This document shows, one piece after another, positions 6,168 to 9,004 of a stretch of DNA of 9,004 bases. The notes under the pieces are model-generated. The model made no database searches, was not told the origin of the DNA, and was given only the letters and a program-made list of their open reading frames with translations. Both the position numbers and the translations under genes were made by a program. The stretch lies in assembly GCA_016301965.1 (NCBI GenBank), contig JAEDOO010000068.1:1-9004 (forward strand), read 5' to 3'. Each line of letters begins with the position of its first letter. Position 1 is the stretch's first letter. The stretch comes from Lachnospiraceae bacterium. Its GTDB lineage: Bacteria > Bacillota > Clostridia > Lachnospirales > Lachnospiraceae.

Positions 6168-6317
6168 TTACTTCTTGTCCGATGTGTTATTTTTATCCAT
6201 CATCTCTTTAACGATATCGATCACATCGGTCAGTTCCTGATTATGGATGGCCTCTTCCACCTCGCCAACCTCCAGGCACGGTTTGAATTTCTTTAATTCT
6301 TCTTCGTAATTAATCAT
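6168..6317 (-). CDS. small unrecognised protein, 49 residues
   Basis: A short reading frame from the ATG at 6317 to a TAA at 6168 encodes MINYEEELKKFKPCLEVGEV and a further 29 residues. It is strongly supported as real. AGGAG lies five bases before the ATG, the start overlaps the end of folC by 8 bp, and the next gene begins 11 bp after its stop, so it fits tightly in the operon. The protein is acidic and charged, with a predicted helix in the second half (about residues 21-42). It has a single cysteine (Cys14) and a Lys-rich end (DKK), with no signal peptide or membrane segment. I recall nothing definite about its function. It could be a partner of FolC or of the downstream zinc-ribbon TPR protein, but that rests on position alone. 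Confidence 0.8.
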   Translation of the reverse strand: MINYEEELKKFKPCLEVGEVEEAIHNQELTDVIDIVKEMMDKNNTSDKK

Positions 6318-7617
6318 CAGTACTCCTCTCCTGTGCGGATAAAAAGGCTTTGATCTCCCCTACCAGATACAGCGATCCCACGCAGAACAAAAGGCCGTCT
6401 CCCTTATGGCTTTCAGCCAGGACATATGCCTTTCCCACATCACTTTCACTGTCCACCTGACTGCAGCCATGTTGTCTGAATACTTCTGCCAGTTCCTCTG
6501 CCTTTACCTCCCGGTGACCGCCAACTTGTGTGGTCACTACATAGCCGGGATGAATTCGTTCACATATAGACGCAATCATACTTTCGTAATCCTTATCCGA
6601 CACTGCGGAAAACAAAAGAGTAACCGGACACTGTCTGGAAAAATGCTCTGCTGTTTCCACAAACCGGGCCACCCCGTCCGCATTATGAGCTCCGTCAAGA
6701 ATCACTCCCGGACGAACCGTCTCCATACGTCCCGGCCAGCTGGTAGTTTCAATTCCCCGGATCAGATCCTTAAGCAAAATACCGTGTACCGGCTGCAGTA
6801 CCAGCATGGTCAGAAAAGCCAGAGCAGCATTCATCATCTGGTACGGTGCTACATAGGGGATCGTAAGCACAGTATCCTCACAATAGCTGCTGTGGAAGGT
6901 AAATCTGATACCCTCCCGGGTATTCTCCTCAATATGATACATATCCTCGGTCAGCTCATAGGACGGCGCGTCCATACGCTTTGCCTGCTCACGAATCACT
7001 TTTGCGGCCGCAGGCACGTGGCCGTCGTAAATGATCGGGATATGCGGTTTGATAATGCCGGCTTTTTCTCCGGCGATCTGCTCGATGGTATCTCCCAGGA
7101 TCTCTGTATGGTCCAGACTGATGGAGGTAATAATAGTGGCCAACGGTGCTTTCACACTGTTGGTCGCATCCAATCGTCCTCCCAACCCCGTCTCCAGTAC
7201 ACAGAAATCCACGTGTTTCTTCTGAAAATACAGCATTCCCATCACGAACAGCGTCTCAAAATAGCTGGGATGACCTTCACCCGCGGCTACCATCTCATCG
7301 ATTTTTTCCTTTACCTGATTGAACACCTCGGTAAAATCCTCCCGGCTGGCCATCTGGCCATCGATCTGGAATCTTTCCCGGATATCCACCAGATGCGGTG
7401 AAGTAAAAAATCCGCAGGAAATGCCTCCGGCCTTAAACATACTGGCCAGATAGGCACAGGTACTGCCTTTACCGTTAGTACCGGCCACATGGATCACCCG
7501 GAACTGATCCTGGGGATCTCCAAGAGAGGCCAACAGCTTTCTTGTATGCTCCAGCGGATGCTTCGTGGAAAATTTCGGTATTTCTTCTATATATTCTGTA
7601 ATCTCCTGATAATGCAA
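6310..7617 (-). CDS. folC: bifunctional folylpolyglutamate synthase / dihydrofolate synthase
   Basis: FolC is a cytoplasmic Mur-ligase-fold enzyme that adds glutamate to dihydropteroate and to folates using ATP. The sequence shows the P-loop GTNGKGS (residues 46-52), LETGLGGRLDATN (141-153), SLDHTEILG (167-175), EKAGIIK (184-190, with the lysine normally carbamylated), WPGR (294-297), and the C-terminal DGAHN (308-312). At about 435 residues it has full family length. I chose the TTG at 7617 (HYQEITEYIEEIPKF follows) because GGTGATC, a seven-base match to the anti-SD, is aligned for that codon. The in-frame GTG at 7629 would add four residues (MVII) but has no ribosome site. The gene lies downstream of valS, a common Firmicutes order, but a 244-bp spacer with a possible promoter separates them. 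Its 3' end overlaps the next small gene by 8 bp. Confidence 0.95.
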   Translation of the reverse strand: MHYQEITEYIEEIPKFSTKHPLEHTRKLLASLGDPQDQFRVIHVAGTNGKGSTCAYLASMFKAGGISCGFFTSPHLVDIRERFQIDGQMASREDFTEVFNQVKEKIDEMVAAGEGHPSYFETLFVMGMLYFQKKHVDFCVLETGLGGRLDATNSVKAPLATIITSISLDHTEILGDTIEQIAGEKAGIIKPHIPIIYDGHVPAAAKVIREQAKRMDAPSYELTEDMYHIEENTREGIRFTFHSSYCEDTVLTIPYVAPYQMMNAALAFLTMLVLQPVHGILLKDLIRGIETTSWPGRMETVRPGVILDGAHNADGVARFVETAEHFSRQCPVTLLFSAVSDKDYESMIASICERIHPGYVVTTQVGGHREVKAEELAEVFRQHGCSQVDSESDVGKAYVLAESHKGDGLLFCVGSLYLVGEIKAFLSAQERSTDD

Positions 7618-7620
7618 AAT

Positions 7621-7627
7621 GATCACC
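7621..7627 (-). promoter_or_regulatory. Ribosome binding site that decides the folC start
   Basis: GGTGATC on the minus strand pairs with seven consecutive bases of the 16S 3' end. Aligned to full AGGAGGTGATC it places the TTG at 7617 about 8 bases from the GGAGG-equivalent position. The two GTG codons at 7629 and 7626 overlap or precede this site and so are unlikely starts. Confidence 0.6.
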
Positions 7628-7647
7628 ACTTTATCTTAGTATAGATT

Positions 7648-7674
7648 CTGTGGCCCGGTCTTCCCAGGCCACAG
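7648..7674 (-). other. Hairpin in the folC leader
   Basis: A perfect 8-bp stem CTGTGGCC / GGCCACAG continues, past one mismatch, into two more G-C pairs around a 5-base loop. On the minus strand it is followed by AATCTATAC with no U-run, so it is not an intrinsic terminator. It sits at or just after the predicted folC transcription start (about 7672), so it may stabilise the 5' end of the mRNA. The fold is seen; the role is inferred. Confidence 0.5.
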
Positions 7675-7678
7675 TATT

Positions 7679-7707
7679 ATAATAAGTGCAGTGATGATCA
7701 TTTGCAA
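7679..7707 (-). promoter_or_regulatory. Possible folC promoter
   Basis: On the minus strand TTGCAA (7702-7707) is followed after 17 bases by TATTAT (7679-7684), embedded in TTATTATAAT. The -35 match is partial (4 of 6); a TATAAT at 7676-7681 would need a 20-base spacer. The spacer contains an 8-base palindrome ATGATCAT (7694-7701). The site would let folC be transcribed independently of valS. Confidence 0.4.
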
Positions 7708-7716
7708 GTAAATAAT

Positions 7717-7746
7717 ATCGCACTTTTAGACGTAAATCTCAGCGAT
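7717..7746. repeat. Short imperfect inverted repeat in the valS-folC spacer
   Basis: ATCGC (7717-7721) pairs with GCGAT (7742-7746), with an inner AGA/TCT pairing inside. It is weak alone, but it lies next to the larger palindromic element and may belong to the same structured unit. Confidence 0.3.
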
Positions 7747-7770
7747 TTTCTCTAAAAATGGCTGTCTTCC

Positions 7771-7853
7771 GGCGGAAACCTCGATGGAAGTCAGAATCCG
7801 TTAAACATTGTTTATGCGTCCTGACTTCACGTAAAAAGTCACGTTTCTCCGCC
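7771..7853. repeat. Complex palindromic element after valS, with alternative pairings
   Basis: An outer stem pairs GGCGGAAAC (7771-7779) with GTTTCTCCGCC (7843-7853), nine pairs with a two-base bulge. Inside, GAAGTCAG (7787-7794) pairs perfectly with CTGACTTC (7821-7828) and encloses TAAAC/GTTTA (7802-7806 with 7810-7814). A competing perfect stem pairs TGACTT (7822-7827) with AAGTCA (7836-7841), so the two inner folds exclude each other. The element begins 9 bases after the valS stop. It lacks the usual stem-then-U-run of an intrinsic terminator. It could be a dispersed palindromic repeat, a processed intercistronic RNA or an unusual terminator. I do not recognise it as a known RNA family, and strand cannot be decided from symmetry. 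Confidence 0.6.
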
Positions 7854-7861
7854 CCCAATGG

Positions 7862-9004
7862 TTAAAACTGAGCCAGACGTTCCTTAACCTGAGCCATCAT
7901 CTGCTCATATTTTTCCAGCTTAGCTTTCTCCTCATCTACTTTGGTCTGGGGAGCTTTGGCAAGGAATTTTTCATTCTTCAGCATACCGTTGGAGCGGGCG
8001 ATCTCTTTCTCGAGACGTGCTTCTTCTTTTTTCAGACGCTCCAGCTCTTTTTCTTTATCCACCAGATCTTCCAGGGGCATATATACAACAGCGTCCGGGA
8101 TCACTACGGAAATAGCGTCCTCACCGATACCGGTCTTGTCTTCCTGTACGGTCACGCTGCTGGCAAAAGCCAGTTTCTCGTACACATCCTGATAATTCTC
8201 AAAATATGCTTTCAGCTGCTGATCCGCGGTCACTACAAATACATGGGTCTTCTTGTTCTGCGGAACGTTCATCTCGTTTCTGGTGTTGCGGATACCACGT
8301 ACCATATCTTTAACATGGCTGATGAAGGATACATCTGCCGGGAAGCTCAGCGCCTCATCTGTACAGGGCCAGCTTTCGATCATAATGGTCTCAGCTTCCG
8401 GATGCAGTGTGCAGTAGATCTCCTCGGTGATGAACGGCATATACGGATGAAGAAGTTTCAGTGCTTCAGACAGTACATGAGTCAGTGTCCACAGAGCTGC
8501 ATTGGCATCTGCCGGATTTTTCTCTTTGTCGAACAGACGACTCTTGGCCATCTCGATGTACCAGTCACAGAACTCATCCCAGATGAAATCATAGATCTTC
8601 TGTACAGCAATACCCAGCTCAAACTTCTCCATGTTTGCTGTTACGTCGCTGATCAGCGTATTCAGCTCAGACAGGATCCATTTATCTGCCGGTTTGAGAT
8701 CCGCATCAGCCGGTTTCTCCGGCGCGGTCTCTGCCATATTCATCATGATGAAACGGGAAGCATTCCATACTTTGTTGGCAAAGTTACGGCTGGCTTCTAC
8801 TCTCTCCCAGTAGAAACGCATATCGTTGCCCGGTGCGTTGCCCATGATCAAGGTCAGACGCAGGGCATCGGCGCCGTATTTATCGATTACTTCCAGAGGA
8901 TCGATACCGTTTCCGAGAGACTTACTCATCTTACGTCCCTGGGAATCACGTACCAGACCATGGATCAGTACATGCTTGAACGGAGATTTTCCGGTCTGCT
9001 CCAG
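7862..9004 (-). CDS. valS: valyl-tRNA synthetase (C-terminal part, runs off the window)
   Basis: ValRS charges tRNA-Val with valine in the cytoplasm. Only the last 380 codons and the TAA stop are present; the frame is open through base 9004 and the start lies outside. The visible part begins with HVLIHGLVRDSQG, directly followed by the class I signature KMSKSLGNGIDP. The anticodon-binding helical domain comes next (RFYWERVEASRNFANKVWNA, then WILSELN). It ends in the long charged coiled coil typical of ValRS (EKELERLKKEEARLEKEI), which contacts the tRNA elbow. That coiled-coil arm distinguishes ValRS from isoleucyl and leucyl enzymes. The editing domain and HIGH motif are outside the window, as is any upstream T-box. 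No frameshift is seen in the visible part. Confidence 0.96.
   Translation of the reverse strand: MEQTGKSPFKHVLIHGLVRDSQGRKMSKSLGNGIDPLEVIDKYGADALRLTLIMGNAPGNDMRFYWERVEASRNFANKVWNASRFIMMNMAETAPEKPADADLKPADKWILSELNTLISDVTANMEKFELGIAVQKIYDFIWDEFCDWYIEMAKSRLFDKEKNPADANAALWTLTHVLSEALKLLHPYMPFITEEIYCTLHPEAETIMIESWPCTDEALSFPADVSFISHVKDMVRGIRNTRNEMNVPQNKKTHVFVVTADQQLKAYFENYQDVYEKLAFASSVTVQEDKTGIGEDAISVVIPDAVVYMPLEDLVDKEKELERLKKEEARLEKEIARSNGMLKNEKFLAKAPQTKVDEEKAKLEKYEQMMAQVKERLAQF

Noticed and set aside
6406..7401. 331-codon plus-strand open frame opposite folC
   Set aside because: It is a shadow of folC, which carries all expected catalytic motifs on the minus strand; the plus-strand product is Cys/His/Arg-rich noise.
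7648..7674. Hairpin before folC as an intrinsic terminator of valS
   Set aside because: The stem is strong, but no run of U follows on the minus strand, and it lies downstream of the better folC promoter candidate.

Overview
The window reads as a chromosomal segment of a spore-forming Clostridia species, most likely Lachnospiraceae. This rests on the spoIIA-sigF-spoVA sporulation cluster, strong AGGAGG-type Shine-Dalgarno sites, moderate GC, and protein sequences that resemble that family. No database search was run, so the taxonomic placement is an inference. Every gene I can support lies on the minus strand, so transcription runs from high to low coordinates. The plus-strand open frames are shadows of these genes.

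In transcription order the window starts inside valS (valyl-tRNA synthetase, C-terminal 380 codons from just before the KMSKS motif). A 244-base gap follows. It holds an imperfect but extensive inverted-repeat element just after valS, then a plausible promoter and a hairpin leading into folC. folC (folylpolyglutamate/dihydrofolate synthase) overlaps a 49-residue unrecognised gene by 8 bp. That gene is followed 11 bp later by a membrane-anchored protein with a zinc ribbon and TPR repeats. A strong intrinsic terminator (4497-4529) ends this unit.

Next comes the forespore cluster spoIIAA-spoIIAB-sigF (anti-anti-sigma factor, anti-sigma kinase, sigma F), followed by spoVAA-spoVAB-spoVAC (inner-membrane parts of the SpoVA dipicolinate channel). 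Spacing is tight: 8 bp between spoIIAB and sigF, a GTGA overlap between spoVAA and spoVAB, and 12 bp between spoVAB and spoVAC. Together these genes encode the partner-switching module that confines sigma F activity to the forespore, plus part of the machinery that loads calcium dipicolinate into the spore. The cluster stops after spoVAC: spoVAD and spoVAE, which usually follow, are not here.

The last complete gene is cysK (cysteine synthase A). It has its own sigma-A-like promoter and a candidate Rrf2/CymR-type operator in its leader. The first 134 bases hold only a good Shine-Dalgarno sequence and a possible, unidentifiable start of another minus-strand gene.

Most of the window is ordinary core genome. 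The points most worth a second look are the structured valS-folC spacer, the truncated spoVA gene order, and the two unstudied genes between folC and spoIIA. I see no mobile element, CRISPR array, tRNA or rRNA.
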